Shown in pieces: positions 15,384 through 24,985 of a stretch of DNA of 64,000 nucleotides (positions are counted from its first letter, which is position 1; every line of letters begins with the position of its first letter). The DNA is from Vibrio sp. FE10 (GTDB taxonomy: Bacteria > Pseudomonadota > Gammaproteobacteria > Enterobacterales > Vibrionaceae), in contig NZ_AP028068.1 in NCBI RefSeq assembly GCF_030297155.1, positions 1,116,001-1,180,000 on the forward strand, read 5' to 3'. The position numbers and the translations under genes are program-made. Under the pieces are notes generated by a model. That model was not told the origin of the DNA and searched no databases. It was given only the letters and a program-made list of their open reading frames with translations.

Positions 15384-16385
15384 TTAATTAGTGGATACCG
15401 GATGATTCTTACGTTTATGTCGTAGCACGAAGTACACGATGACATTTAAGACCGCCCAAATACATGCCATATCAAACATTCGTTCAACAAAAGGCTCTAC
15501 ATGGAAACCATTTGATTGTGTATAGAGGGTCACAGGGACTAATACTGCCGACATAAAACCTACTTCGAAGTTCGGAATATCTTTGTGTCGCAACTCTTTA
15601 TGGAATGAAAAGTAGTGAACCACGCTAGTTAATACAAACAATAGTAAGGCAAAGAGCGCAATGTTGTTTGGATGACCAAGCAGTAAAAGGTGGAATAGTA
15701 GCGCCATTAAACAGCCTGTAATTTGTACTGGGATAATGGATTGAACGACCAATTTACCTTGCTTAATACTGCTTCGTAGCGCGGCATTGATTACGACGGA
15801 AAGACAAAAAATAGCACCACCGATATCCATGGTCAGAAATGTGACTAAAGCGCACGTTATCAGGACAACGATCAGCAGTTTATGCAGTTCTGAAATCGTA
15901 GGTTCCTTGGCTGTGCTTTTTGTTTTGGGAAGCTCGTTGTCAGACGGAAACAGTTTAAAGCAAAGCCACCCGAGCGGAATCATAAATGAGACCCCTTGTA
16001 GTAACTCTAGAATTGTATTTTCGACGACTAAGCCACTGGTTGTGTTGATAAAGGCATAACAATACAGAAAAACGGGTGACGTATAGGCCATGATTTTTGA
16101 TGGGTATTTTATGCCAGTCATCAAGCACCAGAATAATGACGCACTTAACATGACTGCAAACATCTGGTTGTTGTAAAACATTTCCCCAACCAACATGCCT
16201 ACCACCACAAAAGCTAAGATTCGCATTAAGAAAATGACTGACACTCTAAGGCTAAATTTGTGACCACTGATGATTGCTGGCCCTAAGAAAACACACAGCA
16301 CGACTTGCTGCATGTTTAATAACTCTGCAATCACGATAGCGACGGTAAAAAATAGGCTAGCTCGTAGAACTGGGCGTATATTCAT
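15384..16385 (-). CDS. DUF2955 inner-membrane protein (FUSC-like)
   Basis: 333 aa with about ten hydrophobic helices in two similar halves (residues 8-130 and 165-320) around a charged linker (SDNELPKTKSTAKEP). It matches DUF2955, related to the aromatic-acid exporter/FUSC superfamily of AaeB. It lies 10 bp after an HlyD-type adaptor gene, so it is probably the membrane channel part of a two-component efflux system for aromatic or hydrophobic acids. That substrate is inferred from the AaeAB parallel. Confidence 0.75.
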   Translation of the reverse strand: MNIRPVLRASLFFTVAIVIAELLNMQQVVLCVFLGPAIISGHKFSLRVSVIFLMRILAFVVVGMLVGEMFYNNQMFAVMLSASLFWCLMTGIKYPSKIMAYTSPVFLYCYAFINTTSGLVVENTILELLQGVSFMIPLGWLCFKLFPSDNELPKTKSTAKEPTISELHKLLIVVLITCALVTFLTMDIGGAIFCLSVVINAALRSSIKQGKLVVQSIIPVQITGCLMALLFHLLLLGHPNNIALFALLLFVLTSVVHYFSFHKELRHKDIPNFEVGFMSAVLVPVTLYTQSNGFHVEPFVERMFDMACIWAVLNVIVYFVLRHKRKNHPVSTN

Positions 16386-16395
16386 GGGGCAAGAT

Positions 16396-17457
16396 CTAAT
16401 AGATGTAGCGAAACAGGGAGACGAACTTCATCACGGTGACAGAGAACAAACTCCAAAATCCGGAACCTTCCGGTTTAATCATCGTGGTGGCTTTAGATCC
16501 TGATATGAGTTCAGTGGGTAAGTCTTCAACTTCAATTATTGTTCTTACTTGTTGGCTTTTTCTTATCCAACGTTCATCACGTTGCACAAATGCTTCTTTG
16601 CCTAGATCATTGTCGTTACGCTGGTTTACTTGCACTGCGGAGTCTTTGGATTTGATGGTTCCAGTAAATATCTCACCGGGTAGGGCATCAAATACGATCA
16701 TGACGGTTGCACCTTCTAGTCGCCCTAGCGCTTTTTCATTGAAGTTTGCCACTAGGTTGGCATTGTGATCTAACGTGATAGCCACTTGAGGGTTGCGGTT
16801 ATTAATAAACTCACCAACATTCAGTTGTAAGTTCGTGACCCAGCCTGAAACCGAAGCAAACGTAATCGCTTTTGAGATCTTTCTATCCGCTCTATTAACT
16901 AGAGCTTGAGCCAGCATTAATCCGCCATTCTCACCTTCTTCTGCCAACTGAATCGTTTTGGATTCAAGCTCCAGTTTGTCTTTTTTAAGTTCTTTTTCAG
17001 CGTCCAAATAAGCTAAATGCGCATCATCAAACATCTCTTGGCTGATGGTTCCTTTGGTAAGTAGTGCTTTGAAGCGTTGATAATGCGTTCGTGTGTTATC
17101 AACAATTTCTTGTTGCTGATCCACCTGCTGTGTTGCTTGTTTTATTTCGATTTTTAAGCGAGTCAGATGCTGTTGAATAATCACCATATTGGCGTAAGCG
17201 ATATCTTTGTTTTCAACTAAATCATGCTCATCAATGGCAAAAATTGGGTCGCCTTGCTTGATGTAGTCGCCGTTTTTCACAAAGATCTCACTAACATTGC
17301 CTTCTGCTTCTGTTGTTACTGAGATGATGTCTTTTTTTAGATAGGCGTTAGTCGTGAATGGCGCGTTAATATCACTAAACACCATGCTTACACCTAACAA
17401 TACGAGCGTGACGAGCACGCTCTTTCCTATCTTGTTGGTGATGTGCTGTAAGTTCAT
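16396..17457 (-). CDS. HlyD/EmrA-family membrane fusion protein
   Basis: 353 aa: one N-terminal membrane helix (VLVTLVLLGVSMVFSD), a biotinyl-lipoyl half (ISVTTEAEGNVSEIFV, GDYIKQGDPIFAIDE), a coiled-coil hairpin (about residues 85-180), the second lipoyl half (FASVSGWVTNLQLNVGEF) and a beta-barrel domain. It is a periplasmic adaptor linking the inner-membrane DUF2955 partner to an outer-membrane channel. It sits in a run of four minus-strand genes, 84 bp after a second HlyD-type gene. Confidence 0.85.
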   Translation of the reverse strand: MNLQHITNKIGKSVLVTLVLLGVSMVFSDINAPFTTNAYLKKDIISVTTEAEGNVSEIFVKNGDYIKQGDPIFAIDEHDLVENKDIAYANMVIIQQHLTRLKIEIKQATQQVDQQQEIVDNTRTHYQRFKALLTKGTISQEMFDDAHLAYLDAEKELKKDKLELESKTIQLAEEGENGGLMLAQALVNRADRKISKAITFASVSGWVTNLQLNVGEFINNRNPQVAITLDHNANLVANFNEKALGRLEGATVMIVFDALPGEIFTGTIKSKDSAVQVNQRNDNDLGKEAFVQRDERWIRKSQQVRTIIEVEDLPTELISGSKATTMIKPEGSGFWSLFSVTVMKFVSLFRYIY

Positions 17458-17541
17458 TTTGTTGTTCTCTGATGGATTGAGTTAAATGGAATTTTGTTCA
17501 TAACTTATTGTTTTAAAATTATTGTTTTTGAGTGCTAATCG

Positions 17542-18660
17542 CTAACCTTCAAAAACCCAGTTTTGCCAACTTTGCATGCGTAGAATTACTTTACGTACGA
17601 TAGAGAACATTTCCCATTTCGGTGAATACACAGCAACATGCGCGTCTGTGCCGGCAGGGATAGGTTGACCATCCAATAGCTCAGGTTGAACAAGCTCAAC
17701 TTTCACTAATACGCGACCACCGACTCTTTGAAGAGGATCATTTAGATTACCCGATGGTGTGACGGCACCTTGTTTAAAGATGTCCAATACATCGACGACT
17801 TTTGCTCGGTAAGCATGACCGGGAATGGTTTTGAAAGTCACTTCTGCTTCGTAACCGGGTTTGATATAACGTGCTGGATTTTGTTTGAATGCCGCGACAA
17901 TGGTTTTAGATTCATCATGCACAAAAGTTAGGTTTCCTTGGAAAGGGACGACACGGCTTTTCATGCCTGGGCGCAATGCTACCTGTGTGACATAGCCATC
18001 TGTCGGCGCAACCACCAACGTTTTATTGAGGTCGAACTGAGCTTTATCGAGCTCGGCAAGGTGAACCTTTTTCGCGGCCAATTGTTGTGCAATCTTCGAA
18101 TCAGCTACGTTTAATTGAATATGGTTTTGTGCCTGAACGGCTTTGAGCTCTGCAATGGAGTCAGTAAATTTGTCTACTTTTGTTTGAGAAGCAAAATCAC
18201 TTTTTGCCAGCTCGATAAAACGGCTCAATTCCTTTTCATTGAAGACAAGTTGAGCTTGTGTTTTCTTGATTGATTCGCGGATGTTTTGTTTTGATAGCAG
18301 CAGTTCATCAATGGCAGCTTTCGTCGCGGTCACTTCAGCTTTGGCTCTGTCTACACTTGCTTGGAATGGGGTCGGATCGATTTGATACAAAGGGGTACCT
18401 TTCTTCAAAGCGACATTGCCTTGCACAAAAACATCGGTGACTTCCCCCGAAACTTCTGAGGTGATTGGGGTGGTAACACTATATACGCCAGCGACTCTTG
18501 CTACTGGCTGATACATCGCCATGTATAAGAATATCCAACCGACTAAAAAAGCCCCGATCACAGTCGCGGTGGTAATTGTCCATTTGTTTTTAGGCAGCTT
18601 CAATACACGAAATACAATCACACACAGCGCTACGTAGCTCAAAATTATCAACGTTTCCAT
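17542..18660 (-). CDS. HlyD-family secretion adaptor (YibH/AaeA-like)
   Basis: 372 aa: N-terminal membrane segments at about residues 3-19 and 28-52, lipoyl half (TSEVSGEVTDVFVQGNVALK, GTPLYQIDPTPFQ), a long coiled coil (about 85-205), then VVAPTDGYVTQVALRPGMK and a beta-barrel. The extra N-terminal helix and YQIDPTPF are typical of the YibH-type inner-membrane adaptors. Its start overlaps the stop of the DUF3302 gene at 18660, a classic coupled pair. Having two different HlyD adaptors in one operon is unusual. Confidence 0.85.
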   Translation of the reverse strand: METLIILSYVALCVIVFRVLKLPKNKWTITTATVIGAFLVGWIFLYMAMYQPVARVAGVYSVTTPITSEVSGEVTDVFVQGNVALKKGTPLYQIDPTPFQASVDRAKAEVTATKAAIDELLLSKQNIRESIKKTQAQLVFNEKELSRFIELAKSDFASQTKVDKFTDSIAELKAVQAQNHIQLNVADSKIAQQLAAKKVHLAELDKAQFDLNKTLVVAPTDGYVTQVALRPGMKSRVVPFQGNLTFVHDESKTIVAAFKQNPARYIKPGYEAEVTFKTIPGHAYRAKVVDVLDIFKQGAVTPSGNLNDPLQRVGGRVLVKVELVQPELLDGQPIPAGTDAHVAVYSPKWEMFSIVRKVILRMQSWQNWVFEG

Positions 18661-18968
18661 TATTGTTCCCCTTCACTTTTTTCTTGCAGCGCATCGATAC
18701 GTTTTTCCAGCTCATCGAGCTTTGATTGTTCTGCATTCGTTGCTCTCAAAGGCTCACTCAACATGGCCCACACCCAAAGTAGTGGCCACATTACGTGTAA
18801 GAAAAAGAGGCTGACCCAGCCTGCTACGTGGATGGCATCTTGATGGGGGTGATTGCGTTTTACAGCAATTTCATAAGGAATATCGTGAATAACAATGAGT
18901 CCGTACACTAGGATCAGTAGTACGAGGATCAGAATACCCAAAGATAAGTAATCTAAAGTAAGGTTCAT
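18660..18968 (-). CDS. DUF3302 small membrane protein (YiaW-like)
   Basis: About 102 aa with two membrane helices (LGILILVLLILVYGLIVI and VSLFFLHVMWPLLWVWAML) separated by HDIPYEIAVKRNHPHQDAIH, the typical DUF3302 core, and a charged helix at the end. DUF3302 members (E. coli YiaW) sit next to YibH/YiaV-type HlyD proteins, as here. The ATG at 18968 has AGAGAG upstream and is preferred to the upstream GTG at 19001. It overlaps the following gene by one base, implying translational coupling. Confidence 0.8.
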   Translation of the reverse strand: MNLTLDYLSLGILILVLLILVYGLIVIHDIPYEIAVKRNHPHQDAIHVAGWVSLFFLHVMWPLLWVWAMLSEPLRATNAEQSKLDELEKRIDALQEKSEGEQ

Positions 18969-19147
18969 AATGTTCTCTCTATTACAGATGAAATCGACCA
19001 TTAATTTCAGCAGAATCAGAGAGCATAAAAGTTAACCCTTACCCAATCGATAGGGTAAAGGTTAAATGACATTTAAGTATTACTTAATCCAGAATTCGGT
19101 TTGGCTTATTTAGAGAGGGAAGGGGCTTAATTAGAGAAGGAGTGGGC

Positions 19148-20059
19148 TTAAGTGAGGGATTGAGTGGCGGAAATTAATGCATCACGAAACCACTTATGTC
19201 CGTTGTCATTACGCTGAGAATGATGCCAAGTCATATAAATGGGCACTGGCTCAGTTGAAAATGGCAACTCAACAATTCGATATTTATCGTTTTTTGATAC
19301 TTTCTCTGCAATGGAGCTCGCTGTCACACACAGCCAGTCTGTCTGGCTAGCCAATACCAATCCAGTGAGTGCGGAACTTGTTCTGTAAGCGATTTTACGT
19401 ACAGGTAGCGGTACGTTACTGACTGAATCAAGGGTGTAGTTATTCATTCTTTGTGTTTGCCAAATGATATGTTCTTCGGCAAAAAACTGCTCCATGGTCA
19501 TACTGTCTTGAATTCGAGAGTGACTCGCATTCAGAACCACCACAAGGCGTTGTTCAAACAGTTTCTCGTTGTAGTAACCATGCTCCTCTAAGGGAACCGT
19601 CGACAAAATAACATCGACTTTTCGTTGTCTTAAGTCGGCTTGTCGTGATTGCTCATCAAGGTGCTCAATGTCAGCTTCAATATTGGTGTTGGGCGCATGC
19701 TCGGTTCGATACTTGGTTAATGTGGGAACGACCAGTATATCGATGTCTTTGTGGCTGGATATTCGGAAGGTACGGCGACTATTCTGGGCATCAAAATGTT
19801 GGCGTGACTTAGAGCCATTTAAGAGTAAATTCAAAGGCTCTTGCACTTCCGCGTGTAACTCAATGGCAAAGTTTGTTGGCGCAATACCGCGTCCTTCTCG
19901 TATGAATAAAGGGTCGTTATATTGCTCCCTCAATCGATTAAGGGATTGGCTTACTGCAGGGGCTGAAATCCCTAATGCTTCCGCTGCAACGTTCACACTA
20001 CGAGCTTTCATTACCGCATCTAGAGTTTTGAGAAGGTTGAGATCCATTAAATAAACCAT
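19148..20059 (-). CDS. LysR-family transcriptional regulator
   Basis: 303 aa: N-terminal HTH (LNLLKTLDAVMKARSVNVAA, ISAPAVSQSLNRLRE) and a substrate-binding domain of the NodD/LeuO-like branch. The start could be ATG 20059 or ATG 20047 (MDLNLL); the second gives the usual LysR start. It is upstream of the DUF3302/HlyD/HlyD/DUF2955 operon on the same strand, 180 bp away, and is the likely regulator of that efflux set. Confidence 0.85.
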   Translation of the reverse strand: MVYLMDLNLLKTLDAVMKARSVNVAAEALGISAPAVSQSLNRLREQYNDPLFIREGRGIAPTNFAIELHAEVQEPLNLLLNGSKSRQHFDAQNSRRTFRISSHKDIDILVVPTLTKYRTEHAPNTNIEADIEHLDEQSRQADLRQRKVDVILSTVPLEEHGYYNEKLFEQRLVVVLNASHSRIQDSMTMEQFFAEEHIIWQTQRMNNYTLDSVSNVPLPVRKIAYRTSSALTGLVLASQTDWLCVTASSIAEKVSKNDKYRIVELPFSTEPVPIYMTWHHSQRNDNGHKWFRDALISATQSLT

Positions 20060-20272
20060 TTAAGCTAACGTTAACAATAATTAGATTATGGTTGAATCTA
20101 AGCTTAATACTAGTCATCGATGCCGTGCTTATCGATTTCCTGACAAGAAATTAACTGTAGTGCTGAGCTGCTTGTTTGTTGTTGCTTTTTCATCGATGCC
20201 GTCCACACCTAAGCCGATGTGAACGTTCTCGATGATGAGTAAATCCGTGATCAGTCTTTATTGGTGCTAACA

Positions 20273-20518
20273 CTATATTGCTGGTTGTGGTGCTGAGTCG
20301 GTATTGTGATTTTGCGTTAGCTTCTGAGTCTCAGCGGTTTCTTCTTCATCTGCAGGCACAAAATGCTTATCTGTTAGCGTCACGGTCATTGCTTCATGCT
20401 TCACTGTTATGGTCGACGCTTCTGATTGGGCTTCGTTTGTGGTCACAGGTTCAGCGAATGCCATTAGTGAGGTTGTAAATACGATTGTTGCTAGTGCGAT
20501 TTGAGCGAGTGTTTTCAT
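20273..20518 (-). CDS. Small secreted protein of unknown function
   Basis: 81 aa with a good signal peptide (MKTLAQIALATIVFTTSLMAFA, cut near residue 22). The mature part is short, acidic and Thr/Glu-rich (EEETAETQK), without cysteines, and is probably disordered in the periplasm. No family is recognised. AGGATA lies upstream of the ATG. Confidence 0.5.
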   Translation of the reverse strand: MKTLAQIALATIVFTTSLMAFAEPVTTNEAQSEASTITVKHEAMTVTLTDKHFVPADEEETAETQKLTQNHNTDSAPQPAI

Positions 20519-20717
20519 TTGGCAGTATCCTATTGGGTAAGTGGAGATTACAAATAGCTGATACGTGCACTATAGAAACTATGTGGAAGTGGTTCTTATC
20601 ATTTTACGCCACCGTAAAAGTTATACAATGGCGTGATGTATTTATCATGGGTATGGATTAAAGGTCAGTTTACTCACTTTTGTTTGGCCAATACTCACCT
20701 TGGTAGCGTCGGTCAAG

Positions 20718-21599
20718 CTACTGCCACATTACCAACACAGCTGCGATAGAAAGTAAGATCAGCGCAAGAATGTCTTTGCGAGCAATGCTTTGCCCCAACC
20801 AGAAGTAAGAGATTAATACCATAAAGACTACTTCGATTTGCCCTAACGTCTTTACGTACGGTACGGCTTGAAGTGACATCGCGCTAAACCAGCCAAGAGA
20901 ACCAATCACACTTGCTAGGCTTGTCATTACCACCAGTTTCGACTTGGTAAATATCTGGCGCAATGTGTCGCGTTCTCTGAAAAAGAGATACGTACAGATG
21001 ATCACTGTCTGAAGGGAAATGACGAGGAACAGCACCCATGCAGCGCTATGAGGGAAGGGTAGGCCGATGCTCAAGCTGGCTTCTCGAACCCAAAGAGACG
21101 TTAAAGCAAAGGCGGTGCTGCAAGCCATGCCTAAGAGAAAAACTTTGGGAGAAAGGCTTCGCCAGCCGGAAGAGCTGCTCATGATCAACACGCCCAAGGT
21201 ACCAATAAGTACACCAACCCAACCCGTAATAGTCAGAGCGGTGCCAAAAAACAGCACGGACAATACCGCTGAAACTGGGGCTTCACATTTGGCGAGTCCG
21301 GCACCTATCGCATAGTTCTCTAGCTTAAACAGCATCACCATCAAGCCTGTCGCGAGGATCTGCATAATCGCAGCGGCAACAATGTAGAAAACGAACTCAC
21401 CGGAAAAATTAGGCGCGGAGACTGGTTGCCATTGGTACAGCGAATAGAGATAAATAAGCGCGATTGGCCCTGCCCAAATAAAGCGAGCTAACGTCACGCC
21501 AGCCACACTCATTGTGCCCGCTAGTTTACTTTGAAATGCATTGCGCCAAGATTGGCTGAAGGCTGCGAGAAGAGTAAAGGCTATCCAACTAAAAGACAT
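20718..21599 (-). CDS. EamA/DMT-family transporter
   Basis: 293 aa with ten predicted membrane helices in two EamA repeats (about 4-140 and 150-290). The first repeat ends with the typical KCEAPVSAVLSVLFFGTALT pattern and the second with QIEVVFMVLISYFWLGQSIARK. These inner-membrane carriers usually export or exchange amino acids, nucleosides or sugars; the substrate cannot be told. It is a single gene, oriented with the upstream MFS gene. Confidence 0.85.
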   Translation of the reverse strand: MSFSWIAFTLLAAFSQSWRNAFQSKLAGTMSVAGVTLARFIWAGPIALIYLYSLYQWQPVSAPNFSGEFVFYIVAAAIMQILATGLMVMLFKLENYAIGAGLAKCEAPVSAVLSVLFFGTALTITGWVGVLIGTLGVLIMSSSSGWRSLSPKVFLLGMACSTAFALTSLWVREASLSIGLPFPHSAAWVLFLVISLQTVIICTYLFFRERDTLRQIFTKSKLVVMTSLASVIGSLGWFSAMSLQAVPYVKTLGQIEVVFMVLISYFWLGQSIARKDILALILLSIAAVLVMWQ

Positions 21600-21742
21600 G
21601 ACGCTTCCATGTGTAATGTAATTTGATGATTATCTTAACAAAAAATTACATGATAAGAAGCTACATGGTCTATTTATAGCCAGAGGTTCACTTTTACTCT
21701 CTATTCGGTATTAGAGGGTTCTTGAAAAGATCGACGCTTGCT

Positions 21743-23074
21743 TCAAAATATTGACTGTTTTTTGTTTTTGAAATAGAACAACGCGCTAATCAAAACGAAC
21801 AATAAGGTGAAGTAATAGAAGAACGAAGATATCGATGCTAGGAAGGCGAGGTTCTGTTCTATCTCTTGCTCGGTGTAATTATTAGAGACCAACTTGTAGT
21901 AGTAAGCATACAAAATACCGATCAAGCCATACCCAAGGTTAAACATCAGGCCTTTGAAGCTGAGAACGGTCGCTCGGTTGTGTGATTCCGTCTTTTTGTT
22001 CAGGTGGTAGCTAATGAATATGTTCATCGTCATGATGATAAAGATCAGCACCAACGCGGGAATTACGCCATAAATGGACCAACCTAAACTGATCCAATAG
22101 TAGGTCGCCATGCTCGCTAACCCCATGACCACAATGAAGGTTTTAGGCTCGATGCTTTCTGCCAATCTACGGCTTTGTCCCGCCAATATGATTTTGAGCA
22201 AACTGATTCCTGCGCCAATAAAACCGAAGTAGATAATAGGAATATCGATGGCGAGATAATATTGGCTGTTCATGGTTAAGAACATGCGTGAAGTGTGTTC
22301 GAACAGGCTGTAGTAAAGCAAAATGAAAAGCACGTAAGGCGTAGCAAGTACCCACTTACCTGTGTCAGCTGTTAATTTAAGGCTGGCGATGGTGGTTGCT
22401 AATTTGGTTTGGTCGCTTGGCATCACCTTTTTCTCTTCGCGCATGTTAACCGCAGCATAAATGGCGATCATCGCAACAAACAGGGTTGCGAAAACAGGAA
22501 TTCGCATGAGGTCTTTGGTGCTTTCTGGCTCTGCTAATCCGATAGCATGAAAGATGTTCGCCATAAAATTCACGTCGTACATCGCAGCACCAATCAAGGT
22601 GACAAAGATACCCACACTAGAGGCGACACGAAGCTGTATTTGTAACACTCGTGGCCATAACTCTTCATTGCCTTGTTCTTTCAAGGTGTCGTAAGCCAAT
22701 GCCTCGTCGGCTCCACTGGCCAACGCCATCGCTAAGCCACTTAATATCCGGTTAACCAGAAAAACAATGAAGACAAGATTGGCGTCTCCAGTCGGCACTA
22801 GCGCGATCATCGCGATCTCAATGAACATCACAATCGAAGACAACACCACCAGTTTTTTGCGCCCCAAGGTATCTGCGAACGCTCCTGATGGTACTTCTGC
22901 AAGCACAATGGTCGCCGCCCAAACCACATTAAGCATGGCAAACTGAGAAAGGGTTAATCCGTAATCTAAATAGAGTAGGGTGAAAATAGGGTAATAAAAA
23001 CGCGCAAAGTAACTGCTTCTGAACATCAAGAAGTAGCGGACATTGGGAATTTTCAGAATTTCTTTGAGCGTCAT
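21743..23074 (-). CDS. MFS transporter
   Basis: 443 aa with about 12 membrane helices in two bundles. Loop 2-3 carries motif A as GAFADTLGRKKLV. A long cytoplasmic linker is at about 205-225 (MREEKKVMPSDQTK). Sequences such as LTLSQFAMLNVVWAATIVLAE and LASGADEALAYDTL fit the MFS group often annotated only by family. It is divergent from the kduD-like gene with a near-palindrome (23138-23155) between them, so uronate-derived sugars are one possible substrate. That is inference from position only. Confidence 0.85.
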   Translation of the reverse strand: MTLKEILKIPNVRYFLMFRSSYFARFYYPIFTLLYLDYGLTLSQFAMLNVVWAATIVLAEVPSGAFADTLGRKKLVVLSSIVMFIEIAMIALVPTGDANLVFIVFLVNRILSGLAMALASGADEALAYDTLKEQGNEELWPRVLQIQLRVASSVGIFVTLIGAAMYDVNFMANIFHAIGLAEPESTKDLMRIPVFATLFVAMIAIYAAVNMREEKKVMPSDQTKLATTIASLKLTADTGKWVLATPYVLFILLYYSLFEHTSRMFLTMNSQYYLAIDIPIIYFGFIGAGISLLKIILAGQSRRLAESIEPKTFIVVMGLASMATYYWISLGWSIYGVIPALVLIFIIMTMNIFISYHLNKKTESHNRATVLSFKGLMFNLGYGLIGILYAYYYKLVSNNYTEQEIEQNLAFLASISSFFYYFTLLFVLISALFYFKNKKQSIF

Positions 23075-23392
23075 GATAATTTCAGTACTTTAAATAACAC
23101 ATTATTATGTATAAACCTTTTTGCCTTATAAATCATGGGATTGTTGCAATAATCCTAAATTATCTGATTTAGAGAATCTTCGGGCTTTCTATTCCTCATC
23201 GGTTACAGATTTACTCCTCTTCAAATCATTATCCCATCCATTTATTTTGTTGTGATCGTTCCAGCTTGTAAGACGGATTTTGGTTCAAGATCGAACTTCT
23301 ACAACGTCGCTCTCGTATTTACATCTTATTGTATGATTTAATTATTGGTAATAACGATACGCAATGAATCCAATGTAGTTGAGGAAGCGAGC
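23075..23392. other. Divergent intergenic region, MFS and kduD-like genes
   Basis: About 320 bp without a gene. It holds the promoters of both flanking genes and the 18-bp near-palindrome at 23138-23155. No exact KdgR- or ExuR/UxuR-type operator was found by eye. Confidence 0.5.
23138..23155. promoter_or_regulatory. 18-bp near-palindrome upstream of the MFS gene
   Basis: GGATTGTTGCAATAATCC pairs at 8 of 9 positions. It lies about 64-81 bp upstream of the MFS start and 240 bp upstream of the kduD-like start. It is a candidate operator; the regulator is unknown. Confidence 0.4.
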
Positions 23393-24154
23393 ATGATCTT
23401 AGAGTCATTCAGTCTGGAAGGGAAAGTAGCGATAGTGACGGGCTGTAACACGGGGCTTGGGCAAGGTATTGCATTAGGCCTAGCGGAAGCCGGTTGTAAA
23501 GTTGTTGGTGTTAACCGTACAGAGCCTGAAGAGACGATTGAGAAAATGAATGCAGCAGGCCATACGTTCATAAACTTCAGTGCTGACCTTCTCGATCAAG
23601 CGTGCATTCCTGAGATTATAGAACACACTTTGGCTGAGTTTGGCCAAGTCGACATCCTCGTGAACAATGCAGGAATTATTCGTCGCCAAGATGCTATTGA
23701 GTTCTCAGAGCAAGATTGGGATGACGTAATGAACGTGAACACCAAGACCGTGTTCTTTATGTCTCAGGCGGTTGCAAAGCAGTTTAAGGCTCAAGGCACT
23801 GGCGGAAAGATCATAAACATTGCATCGATGCTCTCATTCCAAGGCGGCATTCGAGTTCCATCCTATACGGCTTCAAAAAGTGCTGTGATGGGAGTGACAC
23901 GCGCGATGGCGAACGAATGGGCGCGCGACAACATCAACGTGAACGCGATAGCACCCGGTTATATGGAAACGAACAATACTCAAGCTCTGCGTGAAGATGC
24001 CGTGCGCAATCAAGCGATCCTTGAACGCATTCCGGCTGAACGTTGGGGCAAACCGCAAGACATCGCAGGTCCTTGTGTGTTCTTAGCATCATCAGCATCA
24101 GACTACATTAACGGCTACACCATCGCTGTTGACGGTGGTTGGTTAGCACGCTAA
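23393..24154 (+). CDS. kduD: SDR-family 2-dehydro-3-deoxy-D-gluconate 5-dehydrogenase (KduD/DhuD-like)
   Basis: 253 aa. Classic short-chain dehydrogenase motifs are present: TGCNTGLGQG (cofactor), NNAG, and the catalytic Ser and YTASK in SMLSFQGGIRVPSYTASK. The N-terminal MILESFSLEGKVAIVTG and the end GYTIAVDGGWLAR are typical of KduD, which reduces 2,5-diketo-3-deoxygluconate to 2-keto-3-deoxygluconate with NAD(P)H. The start is ATG 23393 with GAGGAAG before it. The RpiB-like isomerase follows by 52 bp, matching the DhuD-DhuI pairing known for unsaturated uronates from glycosaminoglycans. Confidence 0.85.
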   Translation: MILESFSLEGKVAIVTGCNTGLGQGIALGLAEAGCKVVGVNRTEPEETIEKMNAAGHTFINFSADLLDQACIPEIIEHTLAEFGQVDILVNNAGIIRRQDAIEFSEQDWDDVMNVNTKTVFFMSQAVAKQFKAQGTGGKIINIASMLSFQGGIRVPSYTASKSAVMGVTRAMANEWARDNINVNAIAPGYMETNNTQALREDAVRNQAILERIPAERWGKPQDIAGPCVFLASSASDYINGYTIAVDGGWLAR

Positions 24155-24206
24155 TTGGTTTCTATTCTAAATATTGAGTTTGCAGCAATCTTGCAGGAGA
24201 AGATAA

Positions 24207-24845
24207 ATGAAAATCGCTTTAATGATGGAAAACAGTCAGGCAGGTAAAAATGCCATGGTTGCAGCTGAGCTAGAGTCAGTGGCTGGTGGCATTGGTCACG
24301 ATGTTTTCAACTTAGGTATGACAGACGAGAACGATCACCACTTAACGTATATCCATCTAGGTATCATGGCGAGCATTCTGATCAACGCAAAGGCTGTGGA
24401 CTTTGTTGTGACAGGTTGCGGTACAGGCCAAGGGGCTTTGATGTCATTGAACCTGCATCCGGGTGTGGTTTGTGGTTACTGCCTAGAACCATCAGATGCT
24501 TTCTTGTTTAACCAAATCAACAACGGCAATGCTATCGCTCTTGCTTTTGCTAAAGGCTTTGGCTGGGCTGGTGAACTGAACATCCGTTATATATTCGAAA
24601 AGGCTTTCACAGGTGAGCGTGGCCAAGGTTATCCACTGGAGCGCGCAGAACCACAACAGCGTAATGCAGCCATTTTGAACGAAGTGAAAGCGGCGGTGGT
24701 AAAAGATAACTTTATTGATTCGCTAAAAGCAATCGACCAAGACCTCGTGAAAACAGCGGTTGGCAGCGAGCGTTTCCAACAATGCTTCTTTGATAACTGT
24801 CAAAACCAAGAAGTTGCTGATTATGTTCGTTCGCTTTTAGGTTAA
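24207..24845 (+). CDS. RpiB/LacAB-family isomerase (DhuI-like)
   Basis: 212 aa of the RpiB/LacA/LacB sugar isomerase family. The signature VVTGCGTGQGALMSLNLHPGV contains the active-site Cys and the phosphate or carboxylate loop. RpiB itself is about 150 aa; this longer form with the C-terminal FDNCQNQEVADYVRSLLG resembles DhuI, which converts 4-deoxy-5-hexulose uronate to the keto sugar acid used by DhuD/KduD. Co-transcription with the kduD-like gene supports that reading. GGAGA lies upstream of the ATG. Confidence 0.75.
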   Translation: MKIALMMENSQAGKNAMVAAELESVAGGIGHDVFNLGMTDENDHHLTYIHLGIMASILINAKAVDFVVTGCGTGQGALMSLNLHPGVVCGYCLEPSDAFLFNQINNGNAIALAFAKGFGWAGELNIRYIFEKAFTGERGQGYPLERAEPQQRNAAILNEVKAAVVKDNFIDSLKAIDQDLVKTAVGSERFQQCFFDNCQNQEVADYVRSLLG

Positions 24846-24891
24846 CTCTAGCAAGAGCTTACTTAGCTGCTAGATGAAGATAGAAGATAAA

Positions 24892-24917
24892 AAAGAGGAG
24901 CCCTGAGGCTCCTCTTT
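24892..24917 (+). terminator. Terminator of the kduD/dhuI-like operon
   Basis: An 11-bp stem, AAAGAGGAGCC/GGCTCCTCTTT, with a CTGA loop is followed by CGTTTT and preceded by an A-rich run. Confidence 0.85.
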
Positions 24918-24985
24918 CGTTTTGCTCTGTGAGCCTGATAATTATTTTTGGCGTGAACAGGTCATAAATTGCTCGCTTTAGATGA

